NCBI GenBank assembly: GCA_903861075.1
Contig: CAIOSY010000037.1
Span: 1-64,000, forward strand
Source: an uncultured Nitrosomonadales bacterium
GTDB taxonomy: Bacteria > Pseudomonadota > Gammaproteobacteria > Burkholderiales > Gallionellaceae
DNA length: 64,000 bases
Direction of reading: 5' to 3'
Part shown: piece by piece, positions 1 to 9,441 of the stretch
Numbering within the stretch: the stretch's first letter is position 1
Layout of the letters: every line of letters starts with the position of its first letter
Translations under genes and position numbers: made by a program
The notes under the pieces: generated by a model
The model's database searches: none
What the model was told of the DNA's origin: nothing
The model's input: only the letters and a program-made list of their open reading frames with translations

Positions 1-698
1 CCAAGACCATTTTCATATCTATTACCAAGGGTCAATTGGGCGTCAGCATCATCCTGCTCAGCTGCTTTCTGGTACCACAGCATTGCTTTAGATATATCTT
101 TTGCTGTACCAGCACCTTGTTCGTACATTACTCCAAGTCTAAACTGCGCTTTTGCATGTCCTTGAGTCGCGGCTTTTTCCCACCACTCAACTGCTTGGGC
201 ATCATCCGCAATACCCGTTTTGCCTTGGACATACATGACTGCGAGGTTGAATTGAGCTTCTGCATTACCTTGATTTGCTGATTTCACAAGCCAAGGAGAT
301 GCCATTGCCCATCCTATGTAGCTGCTTATCTCTGAATCTGTGAGTCCATCATTCTTTGCTGCAGCATATTTAAATTTTTCAGCACGAGTATCTCCACTTG
401 TCCCTAACACCAAATTTTTGGATATAGTAGCTTTGTTGGAACTAACTATTAACCCAGTTTGTGTGAACTGATACTCGAAAGCCTCATACATCAATCCAAG
501 CGCTAATTGCGCTTCCGCGTTTCCCGCTTCCGCCTTCTTTTTAGTCTCGATAAACTTTTCTTCCAGTGTAGGCTCTTTCGCCGATACAACGGGCACTGCC
601 GAGGCGGCAGTTTCGGTGCTTTTATTGGAAACGCGCTCACCACATCCAGCAAGAATCAGAATAAATATCACCAGCAAAGGAATTGTTATTAGTTTCAT
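1..698 (-). CDS. Sel1-repeat lipoprotein (3' part cut by window edge)
   Basis: Manual minus-strand translation from ATG at 698: MKLITIPLLVIFILILAGCGERVS (lipobox LAGC), then Sel1 repeats (NAEAQFNLAVMYVQGKTGIADDAQAVEWWEKAATQGHAKAQFRLGVMYEQGAGT); open to the window edge so absent from the ORF track. Confidence 0.85.
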   Translation of the reverse strand, partial: MKLITIPLLVIFILILAGCGERVSNKSTETAASAVPVVSAKEPTLEEKFIETKKKAEAGNAEAQLALGLMYEAFEYQFTQTGLIVSSNKATISKNLVLGTSGDTRAEKFKYAAAKNDGLTDSEISSYIGWAMASPWLVKSANQGNAEAQFNLAVMYVQGKTGIADDAQAVEWWEKAATQGHAKAQFRLGVMYEQGAGTAKDISKAMLWYQKAAEQDDADAQLTLGNRYENGL

Positions 699-741
699 GG
701 GTATGTCTGCTTTCATTGATTCGTATTGCAGCGGGCTTAAG

Positions 742-1740
742 TTAGTAAGCTTGAGTCAGCACGAGGCTGTTTAACACCTGCTGGCATAAAGGCTTCATCC
801 TTTTGAAAGAGTCATCCACTTTTGCTATTTCATCTGTTTGCCCTGTGGCAGCACACTGAATGCTAATGCCCTTGCCGCGAAAGAAAAGCTGAAATATAAG
901 AGCATTTTGGTACATTTTCATTCCGGCACGCTCGATTGGCATAGATACTTGCATCCAGTACCCGGTCTGTTTTTCTAAATTAAAATTCCCCGCACCTATG
1001 AACTGAGCCCCTTCTGGTGCAATACTTTTCACTTCACCAGAGCGAACCAACGCGTTAATTTCTTTTTTCGTCGGGTTGTAGCCTTTCGTATCGCCTATTA
1101 TCAGCATGATAATGTCTAGTCCAGTCCCATTTTCGCTTATCCATTTCTGGGCTATATGTGGACGTTCTCCATCCTTACCAAGCCAAGACCGAGGGAGTTG
1201 CAGCTTTAACTTGATGCCTTGAGATTTGCCAGTCCCATCCGTTTGGTATCGCTGCCGAAAGCCATCTGAAAACTCGCCAACTGGATGGTCTGCGTATTTC
1301 ACAGCAAGCAGATACTCAAGTACAGGGCTTTCGATTTCACCCTTTGATCTGTCTTTGACCTGCTCAAAGAAATCGGCTGTAATTTCTCTGGTTATCGGCT
1401 GGCGCGCAAAAATTTCTCGGGTTCTGGTTTGCAGAGTGGATGCCGTTTCTTGAAACTGTTTTTCACTCATGACGTTCTGGAGTTGTGTTTCAAGCTTGGC
1501 TTTGATGTCAGGAAATGTCGCACCAAATTGTGCGCGAGCCAACTCCACACGAACGGCCATTTCTGGAAAGTCAGTTTCTATGCGCGATAATGAATACTCT
1601 TGCCCTAGGATGAAGCCGTAAGCCTGTGCAAGCCCCTTTACTGATGCGGGGTTGAAGTTGATTGCAAAAGTCGCAATAGGGTAGAGTGCTAGTGCCACAA
1701 GGATAATGAGCCATTGTGTCGACTTTGTTAGATTGTGCAT
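742..1740 (-). CDS. secreted hypothetical protein (signal peptide)
   Basis: 332 aa ORF with N-terminal hydrophobic signal (LIILVALALYPIATFA); no family recognised. Confidence 0.7.
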   Translation of the reverse strand: MHNLTKSTQWLIILVALALYPIATFAINFNPASVKGLAQAYGFILGQEYSLSRIETDFPEMAVRVELARAQFGATFPDIKAKLETQLQNVMSEKQFQETASTLQTRTREIFARQPITREITADFFEQVKDRSKGEIESPVLEYLLAVKYADHPVGEFSDGFRQRYQTDGTGKSQGIKLKLQLPRSWLGKDGERPHIAQKWISENGTGLDIIMLIIGDTKGYNPTKKEINALVRSGEVKSIAPEGAQFIGAGNFNLEKQTGYWMQVSMPIERAGMKMYQNALIFQLFFRGKGISIQCAATGQTDEIAKVDDSFKRMKPLCQQVLNSLVLTQAY

Positions 1741-1859
1741 CTGATCTCCATATTCAGTATTTTTGCAACTGTCTGATCTAGCACACGTTTACTTGCAGGG
1801 CGAAAAAAGTTTTCGATTGCCGTCCATTCGTTCAAGTGACTGTAGTCGTCGTTCGTCAT
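1728..1859 (-). CDS. candidate 43-aa small ORF translationally coupled to the PIN toxin
   Basis: MTNDDYSHLNEWTAIENFFRPASKRVLDQTVAKILNMEIRCTI; ATG overlaps the toxin stop by 1 nt (TGATG); below ORF-track length cutoff. Confidence 0.4.
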   Translation of the reverse strand: MTNDDYSHLNEWTAIENFFRPASKRVLDQTVAKILNMEIRCTI

Positions 1860-2227
1860 CAATGTGCTTCCAAAGGATTAATTACTTTTAATTCCTCAAT
1901 CCAGGTGAAGTCCAGGGTGTTGCGAGTCGCCAGTGTATAGCCTAGTTCAAGGCAGGTTGCCGCGATAAGAGCATCTCCGAGTGTGAGTTTGCGCTGCTGG
2001 CGTAATTGGATGGCGATTTCGTAACTCGAAGGGGTCAGGTAAATCAGCTCTAAGGTACCCAGCAATTCCGTCAGTGCAACTTTTTCAGCTACATGTAGCT
2101 TGTGGTAGCCGAGAATCTCAACTTTACTGATGACTGATACTTTAGGCAATTTCTCAATCAGCCATTGGCGAAGTTCCGTGTGTTCCGGCTTCGTGGCGTA
2201 AATCAGGATGTTGCTGTCAGCAAGCAT
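1859..2227 (-). CDS. PIN-domain toxin (VapC-like)
   Basis: ADSNILIYA start and LTLGDALIAATCLELGYTLATRNTLDF acidic motif typical of PIN RNases; paired with upstream small gene. Confidence 0.85.
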   Translation of the reverse strand: MLADSNILIYATKPEHTELRQWLIEKLPKVSVISKVEILGYHKLHVAEKVALTELLGTLELIYLTPSSYEIAIQLRQQRKLTLGDALIAATCLELGYTLATRNTLDFTWIEELKVINPLEAH

Positions 2228-2232
2228 GAGGA

Positions 2233-2481
2233 CTAATCTCGTCCCGGCAAGGAACGTTCAGTTCTTTGTTCGCGTACCCATGCGGCAGGGTCGATTTCGG
2301 CGTATGGATTGATGGCAACAACCTTTTGCAGTGCGCTTGCCAGGCGCTTGCGGCGTTCGCTGTCGTTGGAAGATTGTTTTCCCGTTTTTTGTTCCAGATA
2401 AAGAACGTAATCGAAAACTTCACTTTGGAGCGAGAGAGGGAGTTGTGCCAAGTGTTGGGCAATAGCGAGGTCAAGTTTCAT
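2233..2481 (-). CDS. antitoxin, DUF2281-like
   Basis: 82 aa, MKLDLAIAQHLAQLPLSLQSEVFDYVLYLEQKTGK pattern; immediately upstream of PIN toxin. Confidence 0.7.
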   Translation of the reverse strand: MKLDLAIAQHLAQLPLSLQSEVFDYVLYLEQKTGKQSSNDSERRKRLASALQKVVAINPYAEIDPAAWVREQRTERSLPGRD

Positions 2482-2540
2482 CAGTTACTCCCTTATCAAT
2501 CCGGTAATCATACCCTGCAATTAGGCCGGGCAAACACAGT

Positions 2541-4028
2541 TTATCGGTGTACCTGCGCATCCAGTCCGTCGAGCGCCATTTCGGCGGCGCGCAGCACGGC
2601 GCGCGCCTTGTTCTGTGTTTCCTGCCATTCGCTATCCGCCACGGAATCGGCGACGATGCCGGCACCTGCCTGCACATACAGCATGTTGTCTTTTACCACG
2701 GCGGTACGCAATGCGATCGCCACATCCATATCGCCGTTAAAACCCAGATAACCGACCGCACCCGCGTAGATGCCGCGCTTGGAAGGTTCCAGCTCGTCGA
2801 TGATTTCCATCGCGCGCACTTTTGCAGCTCCCGACACCGTCCCTGCGGGGAAGGTGGCTTTGAGCACATCCATCGCGGACAGGCCTTGTTTTAATTTCGC
2901 TTCGACGTTGGAGACGATATGCATCACGTGCGAGTAGCGCTCGATGACCATTTTGTCGGTGAGTTTGACCGTGCCGTTTTGTGCCACGCGGCCAATGTCG
3001 TTACGCCCCAGGTCTATCAGCATCAGGTGTTCAGCCAATTCTTTCGGGTCGGCCAGCAACTCTTGCGCCAGTTCCACATCCAGCTCAGGTGTTTTACCGC
3101 GCGGACGGGTTCCGGCAATCGGCCTTACCGTGACCATCTCGCCTTCGAGACGCGCCAGAATTTCAGGCGATGAACCGACTACGTGATGATCGCCCATGTC
3201 GTAATAGAACATATATGGCGACGGGTTGATACTGCGCAGTGCGCGATATAAGGATAGCGGGGAGGCAGGAAAGGGCTGCGTCATGCGTTGCGACAACACG
3301 ACTTGCATGATATCGCCATCAAAAATATATTGCCTGGCGGTTTCGACGGCGGCTTTAAAAGCCGATTCACCAAATTCGGATTTCGCTTCGCTGCGCGGGA
3401 TGGGCGGCGCATAAGGAATATCCACCGGCAAACGTAGCATGCCTATCAGTTCGCGCAGACGTTCGCGCGCCAGTGAATACGCGTCATCCTGAGCCGGGTC
3501 GGCATACACGATGAAGCTCAGCTTGCCGGATAAATTGTCGATTACTGCCAGTTGCTCGGTGAGCATCAGTAAAATGTCAGGGGTGCCGATGGCATCCGGT
3601 TTGACGACGCGGCTGAGACGCGGTTCTATATAACGTATTGTTTCATAGCCGAAATAACCCGCAAGTCCGCCTGTGTAACGGGGTAAACCTGACAGCGGCG
3701 CGACCTTGAATCGCGCCTGATAGTCTTCGATGAAGTCCAGCGGATTGTTAACGCTCTGCGTGGTTTCGTTTGTCGCGGTGCTTAGCGTCACCTGTGTGCC
3801 GCGCACTGTGATGCGGGTGTGGGCGGGCAGTCCGATGAAGGAGTAACGCCCGAAACGTTCACCGCCTTGAACGGACTCGAGCAAATACGAAAACGGCTTA
3901 TTGGCGAGTTTTAGATACAGGGATAATGGGGTGTCCAGATCAGCAAAGGTTTCGGCAACCAGCGGGATACGGTTATAACCTTGTAACGCCAGGGCATTAA
4001 ATTCTTGTTCAGTGATAGGGTGCAACAT
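2541..4028 (-). CDS. trpE: anthranilate synthase component I
   Basis: [71 protein letters not shown] motifs. Confidence 0.97.
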   Translation of the reverse strand: MLHPITEQEFNALALQGYNRIPLVAETFADLDTPLSLYLKLANKPFSYLLESVQGGERFGRYSFIGLPAHTRITVRGTQVTLSTATNETTQSVNNPLDFIEDYQARFKVAPLSGLPRYTGGLAGYFGYETIRYIEPRLSRVVKPDAIGTPDILLMLTEQLAVIDNLSGKLSFIVYADPAQDDAYSLARERLRELIGMLRLPVDIPYAPPIPRSEAKSEFGESAFKAAVETARQYIFDGDIMQVVLSQRMTQPFPASPLSLYRALRSINPSPYMFYYDMGDHHVVGSSPEILARLEGEMVTVRPIAGTRPRGKTPELDVELAQELLADPKELAEHLMLIDLGRNDIGRVAQNGTVKLTDKMVIERYSHVMHIVSNVEAKLKQGLSAMDVLKATFPAGTVSGAAKVRAMEIIDELEPSKRGIYAGAVGYLGFNGDMDVAIALRTAVVKDNMLYVQAGAGIVADSVADSEWQETQNKARAVLRAAEMALDGLDAQVHR

Positions 4029-4029
4029 G

Positions 4030-4116
4030 TGATCCTCCGGATCAGAAATTCAGAATGCAGCATAAACCACGGGCTTCTTCATTTACCCCCGCGTCATCGC
4101 CGGAATCCTGAATTTC
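4030..4116 (-). promoter_or_regulatory. trpE 5' leader with SD-containing hairpin and adjacent long-range stem
   Basis: TGATCC-TCC-GGATCA perfect inverted repeat 4030-4044 containing the SD, next to trpE ATG; GAAATTCAG (4045-4053) / CTGAATTTC (4108-4116) inverted repeat. Confidence 0.45.
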
Positions 4117-4127
4117 CTATCCTGTTT

Positions 4128-4826
4128 TTAGGCCAGCGTTATGAGTGGTAAGGCTGCCGCTAAGTTGGGAATGACTGCATCCAGATCCAGAGTTTCAACG
4201 GGTTCGCCGTGATTGTAGCCGTAAGGCACACAGAACACGGGGCATTCGGCGGCGCGTGCAGCGATTGTGTCATTGAGTGAATCACCGATCAACAACAGTT
4301 GGTCGATAGGCACACCAAAGAACTTTGCAGCGTGCAGCAAGGGCAGCGGATGCGGTTTTTTCTCGGCTAACGTGTCGCCGGCGAGGACGATTTCGAAATA
4401 CTTTGCAAGGCCGATGCCTTCCAGCAGGGGGGTTGTGTAACGTTCAACCTTGTTGGTGATGCAGCCCAGACGGTAACCTGCTGCCTTCATCGCATCCAAA
4501 CCTTCGATCACGCCTGCGAATACCTGGCTTTGCAGCAGTAATTCGGTGTAATGATGTTCAAAAATCGGCAGGGCGTGATCATACAAAGCCGCATCAGGCG
4601 TAGCATGCATATCGCCTGTCAGTGCCCGTTTGACTAACCAACTGATGCCGTTGCCGATATAGCTTGATAGGAGTTCTTGTGAAACGGGCGCGTAGTGAAT
4701 GTCGCGCAGCATACGATTTGCCGCTTCTGCCAGTTCGGGGGCTGTGTGCAACAGTGTTCCATCCAGGTCGATGACGATGGCTTTGACATTGACGGGCGTG
4801 GTATATCTTTTGACGTTATCTGGCAT
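4128..4826 (-). CDS. gph: phosphoglycolate phosphatase (HAD)
   Basis: IDLDGTLLHTAPELAEAANRML, GCITNKVERYT, LIGDSLNDTIAARAA. Confidence 0.95.
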   Translation of the reverse strand: MPDNVKRYTTPVNVKAIVIDLDGTLLHTAPELAEAANRMLRDIHYAPVSQELLSSYIGNGISWLVKRALTGDMHATPDAALYDHALPIFEHHYTELLLQSQVFAGVIEGLDAMKAAGYRLGCITNKVERYTTPLLEGIGLAKYFEIVLAGDTLAEKKPHPLPLLHAAKFFGVPIDQLLLIGDSLNDTIAARAAECPVFCVPYGYNHGEPVETLDLDAVIPNLAAALPLITLA

Positions 4827-4874
4827 AAAATTCCTTGGTTTAACGTGTTCGGTTTATTGGGGGTATTCAGTACG

Positions 4875-5231
4875 TTATTTCCCTGAATTTTTTTCGGGTG
4901 GCTTGTCCTCAGTAGGTGCGATTTTACCTGTCGCCTCAGGCGCTGAAGCCGGTTTGATTATTACTGCGGTTGCCGGGTCTGAGCCCATGTTGGGATCTAG
5001 TTTTCTTTCTGAAATATCCGTGTCGGCCGCTTTCCAGCCCGTTAGGATTGAAGTCGTACTCTGCGCCGTGTTTTCTTTCATGCAGTCTTCAGGTTTCTTG
5101 AGTGAAACGCGACAGGCATAGCCTATCGCTTGTGCATCAGAAGTTTTTTGATCCGCATCGCCGGAAAATTTGTCGCAACCCGATGTGATCGTTGCGATGA
5201 TTAGCACTGTAATGGCGTGACGGATCAGCAT
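4875..5231 (-). CDS. hypothetical lipoprotein
   Basis: Signal with lipobox ITSGC; located between gph and rpe. Confidence 0.65.
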   Translation of the reverse strand: MLIRHAITVLIIATITSGCDKFSGDADQKTSDAQAIGYACRVSLKKPEDCMKENTAQSTTSILTGWKAADTDISERKLDPNMGSDPATAVIIKPASAPEATGKIAPTEDKPPEKNSGK

Positions 5232-5236
5232 GATGC

Positions 5237-5917
5237 TTAAACTTTTGCCAATTCAGCACGCATTGCTGCGAGCACGGTATTGAATTGATTTTTGTCGGAA
5301 GCCAGGCGCGCATTGAAAATTGCCGAGCCTGCGACAAAGGTATCGACCCCCGCAGCGGCGACTTCACGGATATTTGCAGGTCCCACGCCACCATCTATTT
5401 CCAGGCGGCAGTTGTAACCCCCCGCATCAATCATCTTACGTACGGCGCGTGCCTTATCCAGTGTGTAAGGAATGAATTTTTGACCACCGAAACCCGGGTT
5501 GACTGACATCAGCAACACCATGTCCAGTTTAGGTAACATGTATTCCAGAATATCCAGGGATGTAGCAGGGTTAAAAACCAGACCGGCTTTACAGCCGGAA
5601 TCTTTAATCAGGCCTATGGTGCGATCCACGTGTTCGGATGCTTCAGGATGGAAAGTGATGTAAGTTGCACCCGCTTTGGCGAAATCAGGGATGATGCGAT
5701 CGACGGGTTTAACCATTAAATGTACGTCGATAGGCGCGGTTACGCCATGCGCACGTAATGCATCGCAGACCAGAGGGCCTATCGTCAAATTAGGCACGTA
5801 GTGATTGTCCATGACATCAAAGTGAACGATGTCAGCGCCAGAGGCCAGAACGTTATCAACTTCTTCGCCCAGTTTGGCGAAATTGGCAGAAAGAATACTT
5901 GGAGCGATCTGATACAT
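5237..5917 (-). CDS. rpe: ribulose-phosphate 3-epimerase
   Basis: [51 protein letters not shown]. Confidence 0.97.
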   Translation of the reverse strand: MYQIAPSILSANFAKLGEEVDNVLASGADIVHFDVMDNHYVPNLTIGPLVCDALRAHGVTAPIDVHLMVKPVDRIIPDFAKAGATYITFHPEASEHVDRTIGLIKDSGCKAGLVFNPATSLDILEYMLPKLDMVLLMSVNPGFGGQKFIPYTLDKARAVRKMIDAGGYNCRLEIDGGVGPANIREVAAAGVDTFVAGSAIFNARLASDKNQFNTVLAAMRAELAKV

Positions 5918-6136
5918 GATGTTTCCTTAATTTAAAGTTAATGTCACAGCGCGCATTCTAAACCGAATGTACGCATAATTGGGCAGTTGCGCATGAATTG
6001 CATTCGAGTGTTATGGGTTTATTGCGTTGCCGGATGACTCGCGCTGCGCTAACACGTTCGTCGCGCGGGTCGAGTCGCTATTTTTCGATAAACCGCTTCG
6101 GTGTCCCGGGCTGAGTGTTAAGCAGTGCGCACAATA

Positions 6137-6853
6137 TTAAGCAGGCTGCGCGGGTAATATCAATCCCGCCGTTTGATAAAGCTGATTCAGATCGCTTAAA
6201 TCATCGAATACCGCTGCCGCTCCCGTAAAATCGTGATTGCGCGTGTAGTGGTTGATGGTGATGTAAGTCTTGATGCCGGCGGCTAGACTGGAACGTAAGC
6301 CGTTTTCGGAATCTTCCAATGCAATGCAGTCGTTTGCAGTTAAACCCAATTTTTCCAGTACCCAGAAATAAATGTCAGGTGCGGGTTTCTTGTGCGGCAC
6401 GATGTCGCCACAGCCGTTAGCCGAAAAATAGTCTGCCCAGTTTTTGCCCAAGCCTACTTCCAGTAGCGCGGAGACGTTCTCAGGTGTGGTAGTGGTTGCA
6501 ATGGCGAGCGTGATGCCTGCCGCGTACGCCTCTTCAATAAGCTGTTTGATGCCTGGACGGAGTGGAACGCCGCCAGCGCTGATCATTTTTGTGTAATGCA
6601 ACGTCTTGACTGCATGAAGTTTTTTAACAAATTCGTCAAAATCTGCCGGTTTGCTGTAACCCTGTAAAAAATCGCTGACAAAATATTTAATGCGCTCTTT
6701 GCCGCCGGTTACTTTGAGTAGCTTGTCATACATCGCTACATCCCAGTTCCAGTCCAGCCCTTCATCCAAAAAGGCTTTGTTAAAGGATAGCCGGTGACCA
6801 TCTTCGGTGTCCGCCAGGGTTCCGTCTACATCAAAAATAATGGCTTTTATCAT
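6137..6853 (-). CDS. cbbY: CbbY-like HAD hydrolase
   Basis: FDVDGTLADTEDGHRLSFNKAFLDEGLDWNW, LEDSENGLRSSLAAGI. Confidence 0.85.
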   Translation of the reverse strand: MIKAIIFDVDGTLADTEDGHRLSFNKAFLDEGLDWNWDVAMYDKLLKVTGGKERIKYFVSDFLQGYSKPADFDEFVKKLHAVKTLHYTKMISAGGVPLRPGIKQLIEEAYAAGITLAIATTTTPENVSALLEVGLGKNWADYFSANGCGDIVPHKKPAPDIYFWVLEKLGLTANDCIALEDSENGLRSSLAAGIKTYITINHYTRNHDFTGAAAVFDDLSDLNQLYQTAGLILPAQPA

Positions 6854-6897
6854 GGTTGTTCAGTCGTAAGTGGTAAGGTAAGTGGCAAAGCTTGCTT

Positions 6898-8250
6898 TTA
6901 TCGCATTCCTGGTATTTTTCCCGCCATGCTGCGCATCATTTTAGCCATGCCGCCGCCTTTAGTGAACATTTTCATCATTTTTTGTGTTTGTTCAAACTGA
7001 TTAAGCAATTGGTTGACGTGCATGACTTTAACGCCTGCGCCATCCGCAATGCGTTTTTTACGTTGTGCTTTGATGAGCTCGGGGTGGCTGCGTTCCAGAG
7101 GGGTCATGGAGTTGATAATCCCTTCCAGCCGGTTGATCGCTTTGTCATCGACTTTGGAATCGGCTGCTGCCTGAGAGAGTTGCGCGGGTAATTTGTCCAT
7201 TAAGGCGGACATCCCGCCCATTTTTCGCATCTGTACGAATTGCATTTTGAAATCGTTTAAATCAAATCCCTTGCCGGTTTGCATTTTCTTGGCAAGTTTT
7301 TCCGCTTCCTGATGATCTACGCCGCGTTGCGCTTCCTCGAGTAAGGACAATACGTCGCCCATGCCTAAAATACGAGAGGCGATCCGTTCAGGATGAAAAG
7401 CCTCCAGTCCGTTGGGTTTTTCGCTGACGCCGATAAATTTAATCGGTTTCCCGGTAACATGACGTACCGATAGCGCCGCACCGCCGCGAGAGTCACCGTC
7501 CATTTTGGTGAGGATAATGCCGGTTAGAGGGAGTGCTTCACCAAAAGCACGTGCGGTATTGACGGCATCCTGTCCTGTCATTGCATCAACGACAAACAAG
7601 GTTTCGATCGGTTTTAAGCTGGCATGAAGTTGCTTAATTTCGGCCATCATTGCGGTGTCGATGGCGAGCCGGCCTGCTGTATCCACGATGAGTACATCGT
7701 GGTGATGTTTACGTGCAAAATCTAACGCGGCAAGGGCAATGTCATTTGGATTTTGGCTGATATCAGAGGCGAAAAAGTCGATATTCAGTTGCGTGGCTAA
7801 GGTGCGTAGTTGCTCGATTGCGGCAGGACGATAAATATCGCAACTCACGAGCAGGACTTTTTTCTTGTGCTGGTCGTGCAGTAATTTGGCAAGTTTGCCA
7901 CAGGTCGTCGTTTTGCCCGCGCCTTGTAAACCAGCCATCAAAATGACGGCGGGAGGGGTTGTGGTTAAATTAAGTGCATCATTGTGTTCGCCCATGACCC
8001 GGGTGAGTTCGCGATGTACCACACCGATGAAGGCTTGTCCTGGATTAAGGTTGCCGATGACTTCCTGGCCTAATGCGGATTCCTTGACCTGGGCGGCAAG
8101 TTCTTTCACGACGGGTAACGCCACGTCGGCTTCAAGCAATGCCATGCGTACTTCACGCAGCGCATCTTGTATGTTGCTCTCTGTGAGTCTGGCCTGGCCG
8201 CGCAGGTTTTTAATAACACCAGATAAGCGTTGCGTCAAATTGTCCAGCAT
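6898..8250 (-). CDS. ffh: signal recognition particle protein Ffh (start set to MLDNLTQRL)
   Basis: GLQGAGKTTTCGKLAKLL, DTAGRL, TKMDGDSRGGAALS, M-domain. Confidence 0.97.
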   Translation of the reverse strand: MLDNLTQRLSGVIKNLRGQARLTESNIQDALREVRMALLEADVALPVVKELAAQVKESALGQEVIGNLNPGQAFIGVVHRELTRVMGEHNDALNLTTTPPAVILMAGLQGAGKTTTCGKLAKLLHDQHKKKVLLVSCDIYRPAAIEQLRTLATQLNIDFFASDISQNPNDIALAALDFARKHHHDVLIVDTAGRLAIDTAMMAEIKQLHASLKPIETLFVVDAMTGQDAVNTARAFGEALPLTGIILTKMDGDSRGGAALSVRHVTGKPIKFIGVSEKPNGLEAFHPERIASRILGMGDVLSLLEEAQRGVDHQEAEKLAKKMQTGKGFDLNDFKMQFVQMRKMGGMSALMDKLPAQLSQAAADSKVDDKAINRLEGIINSMTPLERSHPELIKAQRKKRIADGAGVKVMHVNQLLNQFEQTQKMMKMFTKGGGMAKMMRSMAGKIPGMR

Positions 8251-8319
8251 GTCAGTCCTTCGTAGGTAATCAAAGCAAATGAGGTAGAATCTGGCAAGTC
8301 TAAAACATCCTGACAAAAA

Positions 8320-9132
8320 ATGCCTAATCTTCTCCTCTCTTTGGTCACTTTTGTAGCTTATGTGCTGCTGGCTTTTTATTATTTACATGCTCAAACACGC
8401 GGTGAGTGTGATGCGCGATGCAAAGGGGTGGTTGGGCATCTCTCGCTTATTCCGATTGCCTTGCATGGTTATTTGCTATGGCAGGGCATCTTTTCGGGTG
8501 GCGGGGTTGACCTGAATGTGTACAACGCCCTGTCGCTAATTGCCTGGCTCACCTTGATGGTGTATTGGTTGGCGCGATTTTTTTATCCGATTGGCAGTTT
8601 GCAGGCACTGGTATTACCCATTGCTGCTGTGACCTTGCTGCTGCCCGGTGTTTTTCCTTCGGATCATCAGTTGTTTCATACGGATATGCTGGCTTTTAAG
8701 TTGCATATTGCTGCGGCAATGTTGGCGTACAGTTTATTTACCATAGCCACTTTGCATGCGGTTTTGATTTGGCTAGTTGAGCAGCGATTGCGTCAGGCAA
8801 CTTTGCCGCGATTGTTGCGCAGTCTGCCGCCGCTGTTGACCATGGAAGGTTTGTTGTTCCGTATGATTTCGATGGGGTTTATATTGTTGAGTTTGACGCT
8901 GGTGTCCGGCGTAATATTTTCGGAAGAGATTTTTGGCAAGGTGTTTCAGATCAATCACAAAGCCGTATTTGGTTTTCTTTCATGGTGCGTGTTTGCCATC
9001 TTGTTGTATGGCCATCGATTTTATGGGTGGAGGGGGAAAATTGCCGTGCGTTGGACTGTCAGTGGTTTTATTTTTTTAATTCTCGGTTATCTGGGTAGCA
9101 AATTTGTGCTTGAAGTTATGTTGCATCGTTAA
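8320..9132 (+). CDS. CcsA/YpjD-family inner membrane protein
   Basis: Multi-TM; HIAAAMLAYSLFTIATLHAVL, LSGVIFSEEIFGKVFQINHKAVFGFLSW. Confidence 0.85.
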   Translation: MPNLLLSLVTFVAYVLLAFYYLHAQTRGECDARCKGVVGHLSLIPIALHGYLLWQGIFSGGGVDLNVYNALSLIAWLTLMVYWLARFFYPIGSLQALVLPIAAVTLLLPGVFPSDHQLFHTDMLAFKLHIAAAMLAYSLFTIATLHAVLIWLVEQRLRQATLPRLLRSLPPLLTMEGLLFRMISMGFILLSLTLVSGVIFSEEIFGKVFQINHKAVFGFLSWCVFAILLYGHRFYGWRGKIAVRWTVSGFIFLILGYLGSKFVLEVMLHR

Positions 9133-9250
9133 GTTTTTGAATACCTCTGTCTGAGTGGAAGCGATTATATTTCTCTGTAGAATGAAAATGGATGGCTGAT
9201 GTGTGACTCTTGTGCTTGCAAGGCGAGTGCTTTTTCAGGTAATGGCTTTG

Positions 9251-9308
9251 ATTATCAAGGCACTTATTATCAAGCCGCTTGCTATCAATGTGAGTTTTGT
9301 CGTAGAAT
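9251..9308 (+). promoter_or_regulatory. rpsP-operon promoter with 15-bp tandem repeat
   Basis: attatcaaggcactt/attatcaagccgctt/gctatcaatg repeats then TTGCTA-N18-TAGAAT followed by GCGCGCC. Confidence 0.5.
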
Positions 9309-9441
9309 GCGCGCCATTTCGTGGAATTGGCTACGCTCAGGCGAGCGTGCAGTTGGCGAATAGTAATTCCTCGGTGTTGCGGGAGTTCTTCCAGTAGCGC
9401 TCTGACAGTCTTTTAGGCTAACAATTTTAGATAGGTTTTTT

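Noticed and set aside
36-692. + strand ORFs of 81 and 61 aa near the window start
   Set aside because: Antisense to the Sel1 lipoprotein, whose frame is open across the region
2266-2894. + strand ORFs over antitoxin and trpE
   Set aside because: Antisense to supported genes with no domain signal
9203-9397. 64-aa ORF in the ypjD-rpsP spacer
   Set aside because: Covers the tandem repeat and probable promoter; TTG/GTG-type start without convincing SD
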